Below are positions 1 to 5,319 of a DNA stretch of 5,319 bases, piece by piece. The stretch is from an uncultured bacterium (GTDB lineage Bacteria; Bacteroidota; Bacteroidia; CAILMK01). The first letter of the stretch is position 1, and every line of letters starts with the position of its first letter. The notes beneath the pieces are model-generated. The model ran no database searches, had not been told where the DNA came from, and worked only from the letters and a program-made list of their open reading frames with translations. The position numbers and the translations under genes were made by a program. The stretch covers positions 1 to 5,319 of the forward strand of contig CAILMK010000419.1 in NCBI GenBank assembly GCA_903835275.1. The letters are read 5' to 3'.

Positions 1-421
1 CTTCAAATTTATCATCAATGTGAGAACGGGTGGCATCCCCAAACGCCTGTCCATCAATATAGAATAAATCTTTTTTGGCCTGTCCAATTGCAGTGGCAAT
101 ACTATCTGTAACTACAAGTAATTTCTTGTGATATTCCTCAAATTCAGGTGGCATATACGCTCCGAGGTTGATAAAGAACAAACTCAAATCGCCTTTTGAG
201 GCATCTCCATCCGTTATAGCATCAATACTTATTGCATAATCCCCTACCCTTTCCACGCACCTATAAGCATCAATATGCAGGCTAACTCCCGGCCAGAATT
301 TCTTCATTTGCGGAACGAGGCTTTTCAGGTCAGGGGCCACTCCGAAAAAAATATCATGCTGCTCTGTAAGTCTACCTTCCGGACGGCACCCGAGCAAGAC
401 CATGAATAGTTTGTTTTGCAT
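1..421 (-). CDS. DUF1543 domain protein, C-terminus off the left edge
   Basis: The minus-strand frame from the ATG at 421-419 is open for 140 codons to the window edge with no stop, so the C-terminus is missing. The protein begins with a short strand-like segment (residues 4-11, KLFMVLLG), then EQHDIFFGV (20-28), the segment SLHIDAY (47-53), LFFINLGAY (81-89), a helix-like EFEEYHKKLLVV (93-104), and near the edge SHIDDKFE (133-140). That order, with LHIDAY in the middle and HIDDK near the end, matches DUF1543 (a small cytoplasmic family of unknown function) as I know it. Members usually have about 170-180 residues, so perhaps 30-40 are missing. No signal peptide or membrane segment is visible. 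The start is chosen because the family begins a few residues before the first strand; Met7 would cut into that strand. It is transcribed divergently from the gene at 581. I infer no function. Confidence 0.8.
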   Translation of the reverse strand, partial: MQNKLFMVLLGCRPEGRLTEQHDIFFGVAPDLKSLVPQMKKFWPGVSLHIDAYRCVERVGDYAISIDAITDGDASKGDLSLFFINLGAYMPPEFEEYHKKLLVVTDSIATAIGQAKKDLFYIDGQAFGDATRSHIDDKFE

Positions 422-426
422 TGGGG

Positions 427-434
427 CAAAATTA
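427..434 (-). promoter_or_regulatory. Possible Bacteroidota -7 element (TAATTTTG) for the DUF1543 gene
   Basis: Read on the minus strand, TAATTTTG fits the Bacteroidota -7 consensus TAnnTTTG exactly and lies 5 nt before the ATG at 421. Transcription would then begin at or next to the start codon, giving a leaderless or nearly leaderless mRNA. No TTG-type -33 element is found at the usual spacing: the nearest TTG on this strand is about 32 nt upstream. The match may be chance in AT-rich DNA. Confidence 0.25.
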
Positions 435-476
435 GGAATAAGTAGTAAGGAATAAGTGGTAAGGAGCAAGATTGAA
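435..476 (+). repeat. Degenerate heptamer tandem array, six units
   Basis: Six consecutive 7-nt units can be read: GGAATAA, GTAGTAA, GGAATAA, GTGGTAA, GGAGCAA, GATTGAA. All begin with G and end with AA, and four of six have T at position 5. The first two and second two units also form a 14-bp imperfect direct repeat (435-448 and 449-462, one mismatch). The array lies just upstream of the DUF1543 start, between the divergent genes. It does not encode a continuous peptide because 7 is not a multiple of 3. Function is unknown; slippage-generated sequence is the simplest explanation. Confidence 0.55.
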
Positions 477-480
477 GAAA

Positions 481-537
481 TTGAGTTACTCCCCTCTCCA
501 TGTGGAGAGGGGCTGGGGGTGAGGGAATGAAACTCAA
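481..537. repeat. REP-like palindromic element with perfect 10-bp stem
   Basis: The core 491-512 is a perfect palindrome: CCCCTCTCCA, two bases TG, then TGGAGAGGGG. It is followed by a G-rich tail CTGGGGGTGAGGG (513-525). A second, outer inverted repeat TTGAGTT (481-487) / AACTCAA (531-537) encloses it, so the 57-bp segment could fold as a stem with a hairpin inside. From general knowledge, sequences of the type CCCCTCTCC-loop-GGAGAGGGG followed by a GGGGTGAGGG tail recur in intergenic DNA of many unrelated bacteria, and I take this as a member of that REP-like class. It lies in the 5' region shared by two divergent genes, so it is not a 3'-end terminator for either. It is far more GC-rich than the bases on either side. 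Confidence 0.65.
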
Positions 538-580
538 CGAACATGAGATTCAATTCATAACTTTTCCGTATTCTTGTACC

Positions 581-1060
581 ATGAAAAAGATACTTGTTCT
601 TTTATTATTTACCATTTCTGCGGCCTACGCACAGGACCTGCAAAAGCTCGATGATGAATATGGATTCCGTGGGAATAAATTCGGGACGCCAGTTGCCACT
701 TTCAAGAACATGCTTTTCATCACCGGTACGGGTGAGGTAAAGGTATTCAGCAACCGCGATGAAGATCTGAAATTCGGTGATGTAACCGCTCAAAAAATCA
801 CGTATGAATTTTACAAAACGAAATTCTATAAATATAATGTCACGATAAAAGGAATTGATAACCGCAAAGGCTTTCTTGCATGGTTCCAGTCGCAATACGG
901 AAAGGGTACATTCGGCGGAAGATCTGCCAATAAATATGCATGGATGGGCAAAAAAGTAGTGGCGCATTACCATGAAACTCCTACAGGCGCTATCCTTGAA
1001 GTTAGCAGCATGGAATTTGAAGACCGAATTGACAAGGACAAGGATAAGGTTCAGGAGTAG
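581..1060 (+). CDS. Small exported protein of unknown function, soluble-looking
   Basis: A 159-residue protein. Residues 1-17 form a signal peptide: a Lys-Lys start, a hydrophobic run ILVLLLF, and the AYA cleavage site before Gln18. There is no lipobox cysteine, and in fact no Cys anywhere, so a soluble periplasmic protein is expected. The mature part opens with DDEYGFRGNKFGTP (24-37), then DLKFGDVTAQKITYEFYKTKFY (62-83), a helix-like GFLAWFQSQYGKG (97-109), then a pattern ending in an aromatic-Met-Gly turn (WMGKK, 121-125) and a last strand (AILEVSSMEF, 137-146). I recall this layout (FG/WGT near the start, xFYKxKFY in the middle, a helix ending in YG) from small exported or envelope proteins of Bacteroidota and Proteobacteria, but know no family name or function. 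The charged tail is EDRIDKDKDKVQE. An in-frame ATG at 500 would prepend 27 unlikely residues drawn from the hairpin element. The next gene begins 22 bp downstream. Confidence 0.8.
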   Translation: MKKILVLLLFTISAAYAQDLQKLDDEYGFRGNKFGTPVATFKNMLFITGTGEVKVFSNRDEDLKFGDVTAQKITYEFYKTKFYKYNVTIKGIDNRKGFLAWFQSQYGKGTFGGRSANKYAWMGKKVVAHYHETPTGAILEVSSMEFEDRIDKDKDKVQE

Positions 1061-1082
1061 ATGTATTTTTAATAAAAACAAA

Positions 1083-1586
1083 ATGACAACTAAACTTTTT
1101 ACAATTATAATACTTCTATTCATCAGCACTTCGGCTTTTGCACAAGGATGGGATTTTACTCCCGGACTTTCCGCCAGCAGTATTAAGAATGGAAATACAG
1201 GCACGAAATATCTCGGCTATGGAGCGGATCTATCATTAGGGCATCATATAAGTTTTTCACCCGGTGATAGTACCAAAACAAATTTATTACAGAACTACTG
1301 GATTTCTGCAGGCACTGTTTTTATCAAGGATGGACAGCCCGCCAAGATGTACGGCGAAGCAGGATTCTATTTCATCTTCAATATCGGCGCAGGATATTCA
1401 ATGATAAAAATCAATCATGTTTCATCAGGAAATGTCCACATGTTTTTAGGGCTACCTATTCCTATTACTAAAATAAGCTTTAAAAGAATGATCTTTATAG
1501 AGCCTTATTATCGTTTTCGCGTAGCGGGAAACGACCAGTCCATGAATGAATATGGTGCGCTATTGAAGATGGTGATGTTTTTGTGA
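1083..1586 (+). CDS. Small exported protein, probable outer-membrane beta-barrel-like
   Basis: A 167-residue protein. Residues 1-20 are a clear signal peptide: a hydrophobic FTIIILLFI core and cleavage after AFA, before Gln21. The mature 147 residues alternate hydrophobic and polar residues with Gly and aromatic positions, as in outer-membrane strands: KYLGYGADLSLG (42-53), NYWISAGTVFI (71-81), YGEAGFYFIFNIGAGYSM (90-107), NVHMFLGLPIPI (117-128), FIEPYYRFRV (138-147), and a hydrophobic final segment ending in Phe-Leu. There are no cysteines. Length and strand count would suit a small barrel of about eight strands, but no family is recognised. The ATG at 1083 is chosen because it begins the signal peptide; an in-frame ATG at 972 lies inside the previous gene in another frame. 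The leader is A-rich with no Shine-Dalgarno motif, as is common in Bacteroidota. It is 22 bp after the upstream gene, probably cotranscribed, and converges on the gene ending at 1826. Confidence 0.75.
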   Translation: MTTKLFTIIILLFISTSAFAQGWDFTPGLSASSIKNGNTGTKYLGYGADLSLGHHISFSPGDSTKTNLLQNYWISAGTVFIKDGQPAKMYGEAGFYFIFNIGAGYSMIKINHVSSGNVHMFLGLPIPITKISFKRMIFIEPYYRFRVAGNDQSMNEYGALLKMVMFL

Positions 1587-1601
1587 TAGGATATGGGCTG
1601 A

Positions 1602-1745
1602 CTGTCATTCAGGAGGAACCTTGCCCGTATTAGTGATCTACATGATGCATTCCAAGCTACCTAATTAATCGCCAACATCTAATCTGGTTTTCCGGCTATT
1701 TATAAATGGCGCTGGCAATCCCGCACGTGCGGGACTGAATGACAG
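1602..1745. repeat. 144-bp MITE-like element with 11-bp terminal inverted repeats
   Basis: CTGTCATTCAG (1602-1612) and its exact reverse complement CTGAATGACAG (1735-1745) bound a 144-bp non-coding segment. Inside are a perfect 16-bp palindrome TCCCGCACGTGCGGGA (1719-1734) abutting the right terminus, and a second palindrome ATTTATAAAT (1698-1707) extended by GCT/GGC to a 13-bp imperfect arm. No target-site duplication is visible outside the termini, and no ORF lies within. The structure resembles a non-autonomous, palindrome-rich intergenic repeat; ends of the TGTCATTC type are, as far as I recall, frequent in intergenic repeats of Bacteroidota. It fills most of the gap between two convergent genes. 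A transposition origin is inference. Confidence 0.5.
1719..1734. repeat. Perfect 16-bp GC-rich palindrome
   Basis: TCCCGCACGTGCGGGA reads identically on both strands. As RNA it could form a short GC-rich stem, though a loop would cost the central base pairs. It is not followed by a T-run on either strand, so it is not a classical intrinsic terminator. It lies just inside the right end of the 144-bp inverted-repeat element and could equally be a protein-binding dyad. Confidence 0.6.
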
Positions 1746-1770
1746 CACTTATTTATTTGCTATAGATTGC

Positions 1771-1823
1771 AAAGTTGCCAACTTTCTATGACGACGCTAA
1801 ATGAAGTTGGCAACTCCAACTTT
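1771..1823. terminator. Candidate bidirectional terminator or hairpin between convergent genes
   Basis: AGTTGCCAACTT (1773-1784) is the exact reverse complement of AAGTTGGCAACT (1804-1815), giving a 12-bp stem with a 19-nt loop. Each arm is itself nearly palindromic (AAAGTT-GCC-AACTTT at 1771-1785; AGTT-GGC-AACT at 1805-1815), and a further CAACTTT at 1817-1823 can also pair with 1771-1777, so several mutually exclusive folds exist. It lies immediately past the stop of the minus-strand gene at 1826 and downstream of the plus-strand gene ending at 1586, where a shared terminator would be expected. No T-tract follows on either strand, so the terminator role is inferred from position. Confidence 0.4.
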
Positions 1824-1825
1824 CA

Positions 1826-2602
1826 TCAGAACATAAACCCTAGTCCTGCTGTATAATTGAAAACATTCAGCGGCATATCGAGGCGGACAGTACTTGTTTG
1901 CTCAACACCATTTTTTGCGATCGTAAAAGGAACATTTCCAAAATCAAACTTGGATAGTATATAATCAGCCTGCAAAACAAAAGCTACACGTTCTGTAAGG
2001 ACGATCCTTGCACCCAAACCAAACAAAAAACCTGTCGAGGTGGCAGACAAGGCATTTGTATTCAGCTTCACTGTTTGTGAAATTGTTTTCCCGCTCATTG
2101 CTAAGGCCGGAATATCCATTTCGGTAAATCCGTAAAGTACCCTGCCATACATACTGAAGCGTGTTTCATCACCCGCCCAATCCCTGACATAAAAGCCGGC
2201 CATGTAATAGCTTGCCCCATAATCAGGCACCAGTGAATTCCATTCTATTGTTGAATTATCAGGATAATAAAATTTATTGGCATGATTGACATCCATGCTG
2301 TGAGCCATGGCTCCTGCAGCTCCGGAAATGCCAATGTAATCGATTATGCGCCAATTGACACCCACACTATAACTAATACCGTTTCTTGCATAACCCGATG
2401 AAGAATCGAGGCGGTTAGTCGCCTTGTATTTTCCGGTTGGAATACTCGCTCCAACGGTAAGACTTACAGTAACTGCCTTTAGTGATGCAAGTGCAACCGT
2501 TGCTTGTGCATTGTTGATGTGAGATGTTAGCGGATCTGAATCCTGTCCTTTCGCAATGAAGGATAAACAAATTAAAAAGAAAACAAGGTTTATTTTTTTC
2601 AT
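1826..2602 (-). CDS. Outer-membrane beta-barrel protein downstream of lysS
   Basis: A 258-residue protein with a signal peptide at residues 1-19 (Lys-Lys, hydrophobic LVFFLICLSFI, cleavage after AKG before Gln20). Cys12 is inside the hydrophobic core and has no lipobox, so it is not a lipoprotein. The mature part shows barrel-type alternating strands: VTVSLTVGASIPTGKY (44-59), ISYSVGVNWRI (76-86), SYYMAGFYVRDW (131-142), RFSMYGRVLYGFT (148-160), GFLFGLGARIVL (191-202), RVAFVLQADYIL (205-216), and a final strand ending YTAGLGFMF (250-258), whose C-terminal Phe is typical of outer-membrane barrels. It resembles the OmpA-like/'outer membrane beta-barrel' group of Bacteroidota in style, but there is no OmpA peptidoglycan-binding domain. 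The ATG at 2602 puts the signal peptide first; an in-frame GTG at 2623 would add seven residues and overlap lysS by 8 bp. The gene begins 13 bp after the lysS stop, so cotranscription is likely. Ligand or role unknown. Confidence 0.8.
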   Translation of the reverse strand: MKKINLVFFLICLSFIAKGQDSDPLTSHINNAQATVALASLKAVTVSLTVGASIPTGKYKATNRLDSSSGYARNGISYSVGVNWRIIDYIGISGAAGAMAHSMDVNHANKFYYPDNSTIEWNSLVPDYGASYYMAGFYVRDWAGDETRFSMYGRVLYGFTEMDIPALAMSGKTISQTVKLNTNALSATSTGFLFGLGARIVLTERVAFVLQADYILSKFDFGNVPFTIAKNGVEQTSTVRLDMPLNVFNYTAGLGFMF

Positions 2603-2615
2603 GGGAATATTTTTT

Positions 2616-4169
2616 TTATTCACCCTCCGTAACTTCTGCTAACATGGTGTCTCTTTCCGGCCTCATTTGCGGGAAGAAAATAACATCCTGAATACTCGTT
2701 GCATTGGTCATCATCATTGTTAACCTGTCAATACCCATTCCTAAACCGGATGTAGGTGGCATGCCGTGCTCAATGGCACGGAGAAAATCTTCGTCCAGTA
2801 TCATTGCTTCCTCATCGCCGCGTTTGCCGAGTTCAAGTTGTTCCTCAAACCTCCTGCGCTGGTCTATCGGGTCATTCAACTCGGAATACGCATTGCATAT
2901 TTCCTTGCCGATGCAGATGGCTTCAAAACGCTCTACCAGTCCTGGTTTGCTGCGATGCTTTTTCGCCAATGGTGACATCTCTATCGGATAGTCGGTAATA
3001 AATGTAGGCTGGATCAATTTTGCTTCGCAATGTTCACCGAAAATTTCATCAATCAGCTTTCCATAACCCATTGTATTATCCACGGGAACTTTTAAAGATT
3101 TTGCGGTGTCGCGCAGTTTATCTTCATCCATCCCTTCAATATTTATTCCTGTAAAATGCTCGATGGCTTCAAACATTGTATAGCGTTTCCACGGGCGTTT
3201 GAAGCTAACCATATGTTCACCATAGGCCAATTCAGTAGTGCCGTTTACATCAATGGCAACACGTTCCACCATTGCCTCCACCATATCCATCATCCAGTTA
3301 TAATCCTTGTAGGCAACGTACAATTCCATCTGTGTAAATTCAGGATTGTGAAACCGGTCCATTCCTTCATTTCTGAAATCCTTTGCAAATTCAAACACGC
3401 CGTCAAATCCACCGACGATCAGTTTTTTCAAATATAATTCATTCGCAATACGCAGGTACAAAGTCATGTCAAGCGTATTGTGATGCGTCTTAAAAGGGCG
3501 TGCCGCTGCACCACCATAGATCGGTTGCAGTATCGGAGTTTCCACTTCCAGGTAACCTTTTTCTGAAAGGAAATTACGCATGGAATTCACCAGCTTGGTA
3601 CGCTTGATGAAAGTTTCCCGCACATGCGGATTTACGATCAGATCCACATAACGCTGACGGTATCTTTTTTCAGGATCCGTAAATGCATCGTGAATGGTTC
3701 CGTCTTTTTCCTCCTTCACCACCGGCAGCGGACGAAGCGATTTCGTTAACACTTTATATTCCTTTACATGAATGGATGTTTCACCCATTTTGGTAATGAA
3801 TACATATCCCTTCACACCGATGATATCGCCGATGTCAAGCAGTTTTTTGAATACAGTATTGTAAAGAGTTTTATCCTCTCCCGGACAGATCTCATCGCGC
3901 TTAAAATAGCATTGTATCTTCCCGGAACTATCCATGATATCCACAAAGGAAGCAGCACCATTTATGCGAAGACTCATCAATCTTCCGGCAATGGAAACCT
4001 CCGGATACGGATTGGTTTCCTCATTGTAATTTTCCAGAAGTTCCTTGCTTGAATGACTGATATGCCATTCTTCCGCAGGGTATGGATTGATGCCCAATTC
4101 CATCATGGTTTCCATGCTGCTCCTGCGTTGCAATTCCTGGTCGTTCAATTTATTTTCTGTATGAATCAT
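2616..4169 (-). CDS. lysS: Lysyl-tRNA synthetase, class II
   Basis: A 517-residue cytoplasmic enzyme that activates lysine with ATP and charges tRNA(Lys). The N-terminal OB-fold anticodon-binding domain is visible around residues 57-142 ([25 protein letters not shown]). The linker holds RQRYVDLI (171-178). The catalytic domain follows: motif 1 around [13 protein letters not shown] to VETPIL (189-214), [13 protein letters not shown] (219-231), the substrate-site segment [13 protein letters not shown] (238-250), motif 2 [20 protein letters not shown] (265-284), [14 protein letters not shown] (421-434), and motif 3 [13 protein letters not shown] (475-487) with its ATP-binding Arg. Length is close to the usual 500-510 of bacterial LysS and nothing is missing. 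The start at 4169 gives a normal short N-terminal extension; Met19 is a weaker alternative. No Shine-Dalgarno, T-box or lysine riboswitch is seen upstream. The 105 bp between it and the upstream proline dehydrogenase gene consist mainly of octamer repeats, so whether the two share a transcript is open. Confidence 0.98.
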   Translation of the reverse strand: MIHTENKLNDQELQRRSSMETMMELGINPYPAEEWHISHSSKELLENYNEETNPYPEVSIAGRLMSLRINGAASFVDIMDSSGKIQCYFKRDEICPGEDKTLYNTVFKKLLDIGDIIGVKGYVFITKMGETSIHVKEYKVLTKSLRPLPVVKEEKDGTIHDAFTDPEKRYRQRYVDLIVNPHVRETFIKRTKLVNSMRNFLSEKGYLEVETPILQPIYGGAAARPFKTHHNTLDMTLYLRIANELYLKKLIVGGFDGVFEFAKDFRNEGMDRFHNPEFTQMELYVAYKDYNWMMDMVEAMVERVAIDVNGTTELAYGEHMVSFKRPWKRYTMFEAIEHFTGINIEGMDEDKLRDTAKSLKVPVDNTMGYGKLIDEIFGEHCEAKLIQPTFITDYPIEMSPLAKKHRSKPGLVERFEAICIGKEICNAYSELNDPIDQRRRFEEQLELGKRGDEEAMILDEDFLRAIEHGMPPTSGLGMGIDRLTMMMTNATSIQDVIFFPQMRPERDTMLAEVTEGE

Positions 4170-4173
4170 ATTC

Positions 4174-4213
4174 TAATGTGGTAATTTGCTAATTAGTTAA
4201 TGTGATAATTAAA
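4174..4213 (+). repeat. Degenerate octamer array, left arm (five units)
   Basis: Five back-to-back 8-nt units read TAATGTGG, TAATTTGC, TAATTAGT, TAATGTGA, TAATTAAA. TAAT is invariant in all five while the last four bases vary. It begins 5 bp before the lysS start codon (on lysS's coding strand, just upstream), so it forms most of the lysS leader. It is the inverted partner of the array at 4238-4277. Confidence 0.7.
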
Positions 4214-4237
4214 ATTCATTTTATGCGACAATCTGAG

Positions 4238-4277
4238 TTTCATTTTCAAATTTTCACATTACCGAATTATCGAATTA
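4238..4277 (-). repeat. Degenerate octamer array, right arm (five units, inverted)
   Basis: Read on the minus strand from 4277: TAATTCGA, TAATTCGG, TAATGTGA, AAATTTGA, AAATGAAA. These follow the same (T/A)AAT-plus-four pattern as the array at 4174-4213 but in the opposite orientation, separated by a 24-bp spacer. One unit, TAATGTGA, is identical in both arms. Paired unit by unit, the arms match at 28 of 40 positions. The first unit includes the TAA stop codon of the proline dehydrogenase gene, so the repeat begins exactly at the end of that coding sequence. Confidence 0.7.
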
Positions 4278-5319
4278 TTTCTCTTTGTTTCTCCTTATAA
4301 TTTCTTCTTTCAACATCGCTATTTCGCGAATAGCCTGTCCTGCCACCGAACTATTTTCATCTGCTCGGCGTATCAGGTACGGCGTCACGGAAGCCACCGG
4401 GCCGTAAGGCACATACTTCACAACATTGTATCCTGCCGCAGCAAGATTGAATGAAATATTATCGCTCATTCCATACAATTGGGAAAACCAAACATTCTTG
4501 TGATTGCGCGGAATTCCATCCTTATCCATCAGTTCTGCACCAAGCCTGCAACTTGTTTCATTGTGAGTCCCTATGAACAACATGATATTATCAAGGTGTT
4601 CCACGCAAAATCGCACTGCCTCATTGTAATGATCGTCCGTATCCTGTTTGGTGTCATTTATCGGTGAAGGATAATTATTCTCTGCTGCATGAGCGCGTTC
4701 TTTTTCCATATAAGCTCCACGCACCAATTTTGCACCGAGTTTATAACCCTTGGTCAGGGCATTTTCATATTCTTTTTTCAAGGAAGCCAACCTATCCTTG
4801 CGGTACATCTGGAAAGTATTCAGGATATGCACTTCTTCCCTGTTGTATTTTTCCATCATCGCATAAGTCAGTTGGTCTATCGCTTCCTGGATGCGGCTTT
4901 CTTCCGCATCGATCATAATGTGGTAATTATTTTCGTACGCTACGCGGCAAAGTGTTTCAAACCGCTCCCAAGCTTTTGCCCAGGCAGCCTTTCCATTTTC
5001 ATCCAATTCCAATCCCTTGCTGATACGTTCCAGCAGAGCAGTTGAAATAAATGCTGTCGGTTTAAATACCGCAAAGGCAAGATTGCTGTGTGTGGCGGAA
5101 AATTTCACATTATTCAGCAATTCGTTGAAAGCCCGGGCAAAATCTTCTTCCTCCTCCTTGCCTTCCTCTGAATAATCAAGGATGGACTTGACGTTAAACT
5201 TTGCCAGCTTTTCAGCGATGGGCAGACACCCGTTCAGGGTTTCACCCCCGACAAATTGCTTGTAAAGCGTTGCCTTGATAGCCCCCTTTACCGGCAAACC
5301 TGCACTGATGGCAAATTTA
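4275..5319 (-). CDS. Proline dehydrogenase (monofunctional, FAD-dependent), N-terminus off the right edge
   Basis: The minus-strand frame is open through the right edge, giving 347 residues plus stop. The enzyme oxidises L-proline to pyrroline-5-carboxylate with FAD, passing electrons to the respiratory chain; it is usually membrane-associated. Landmarks in visible-residue numbering: QFVGGET (21-27), SATHSNLAFAVFKPTAF (74-90), IMIDAEES (134-141) on a barrel strand, NTFQMYRKDR (167-176), AKLVRGAYMEKERA (196-209) with the Lys-Arg pair of the proline/FAD site, GTHN (250-253), QLYGMSDNISF (280-290), KYVPYGP (301-307) and the carboxylate-binding YLIRRADENSS (314-324). These correspond to the PRODH barrel of PutA. 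No aldehyde dehydrogenase domain follows, so it is not a PutA fusion. Bacteroidota homologues are near 390 residues, so about 40-50 N-terminal residues lie outside. A TTG in frame at 5297 is not the start, because homologous sequence continues upstream of it. Confidence 0.95.
   Translation of the reverse strand, partial: KFAISAGLPVKGAIKATLYKQFVGGETLNGCLPIAEKLAKFNVKSILDYSEEGKEEEEDFARAFNELLNNVKFSATHSNLAFAVFKPTAFISTALLERISKGLELDENGKAAWAKAWERFETLCRVAYENNYHIMIDAEESRIQEAIDQLTYAMMEKYNREEVHILNTFQMYRKDRLASLKKEYENALTKGYKLGAKLVRGAYMEKERAHAAENNYPSPINDTKQDTDDHYNEAVRFCVEHLDNIMLFIGTHNETSCRLGAELMDKDGIPRNHKNVWFSQLYGMSDNISFNLAAAGYNVVKYVPYGPVASVTPYLIRRADENSSVAGQAIREIAMLKEEIIRRNKEK

Noticed and set aside
325..537. 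70-codon minus-strand reading frame overlapping the DUF1543 gene
   Set aside because: It runs through the hairpin and heptamer repeat and overlaps the well-supported DUF1543 frame; no recognisable protein features.
500..580. In-frame ATG at 500 as start of the secreted protein, adding 27 residues
   Set aside because: The extension is translated from the palindromic repeat, and it would bury the signal peptide that begins cleanly at 581.
972..1082. In-frame ATG at 972 as start of the second secreted protein
   Set aside because: It lies inside the preceding gene in another frame; the signal peptide starts at 1083.
605..1204. 199-codon minus-strand reading frame opposite the two secreted-protein genes
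   Set aside because: It spans two genes with clear signal peptides on the plus strand and its translation has no coherent domain features; a shadow frame.
1719..1734. Classical intrinsic terminator at the 16-bp GC palindrome
   Set aside because: No T-run follows on either strand and the palindrome leaves no natural loop.
1587..1825. tRNA or small RNA gene in the convergent gap
   Set aside because: No cloverleaf, T-loop GTTCRANNC motif or CCA end found; the palindromes explain the structure seen.
2603..2623. GTG start at 2623 for the barrel protein
   Set aside because: It adds seven residues ahead of a typical Lys-Lys signal peptide and overlaps lysS; the ATG at 2602 is the better start.
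4170..4274. T-box or lysine riboswitch upstream of lysS
   Set aside because: The region is AT-rich octamer repeats with no conserved T-box sequence or lysine-riboswitch core, and it is too short.
4174..4277. CRISPR array
   Set aside because: Units are 8 nt, contiguous and degenerate, with no spacers of CRISPR length and no cas genes.
2704..5045. Several plus-strand reading frames of 62-118 codons opposite lysS and proline dehydrogenase
   Set aside because: All are antisense to strongly conserved enzymes and rich in Cys, Ser, His and Phe in no domain pattern.
5295..5297. TTG at 5297 as the start of proline dehydrogenase
   Set aside because: The frame stays open upstream to the window edge and the family has about 40-50 further N-terminal residues.

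Overview
The window looks like a piece of a Bacteroidota chromosome, probably Chitinophagales or Sphingobacteriia-like. The grounds are a monofunctional proline dehydrogenase and a class II lysyl-tRNA synthetase with Bacteroidota-type sequence around motif 2, several exported proteins with short signal peptides cleaved just before Gln, A-rich leaders instead of Shine-Dalgarno sequences, and AT-rich intergenic DNA. The placement comes from reading the sequence, not from a database search.

Layout. Positions 1-421 (minus) hold the N-terminal part of a DUF1543 protein that runs off the left edge. Positions 422-580 are a divergent intergenic region with a degenerate heptamer array and a REP-like GC-rich hairpin. 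Positions 581-1060 and 1083-1586 (plus) are two small exported proteins 22 bp apart, probably one transcription unit: a soluble-looking periplasmic protein followed by a small barrel-like protein. Positions 1587-1825 lie between convergent genes and contain a 144-bp element with 11-bp terminal inverted repeats, plus a separate long hairpin next to the minus-strand gene's stop codon. The rest is a minus-strand series read right to left: proline dehydrogenase (4275-5319, N-terminus off the right edge), lysS (2616-4169) and an outer-membrane beta-barrel protein (1826-2602) starting 13 bp after lysS. The 105 bp between proline dehydrogenase and lysS are almost entirely two 40-bp arrays of degenerate octamers in inverted orientation.

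How the genes relate. Proline dehydrogenase performs the first step of proline catabolism, and lysS is essential for translation. The barrel protein probably shares the lysS transcript but has no evident functional link to it. The two plus-strand secreted proteins may form a small envelope unit of unknown role. I see no defence system, CRISPR array, complete mobile element or RNA gene. The protein genes are mostly ordinary. The unusual material is intergenic: every gap over 100 bp is filled by a different repeat or palindrome type.
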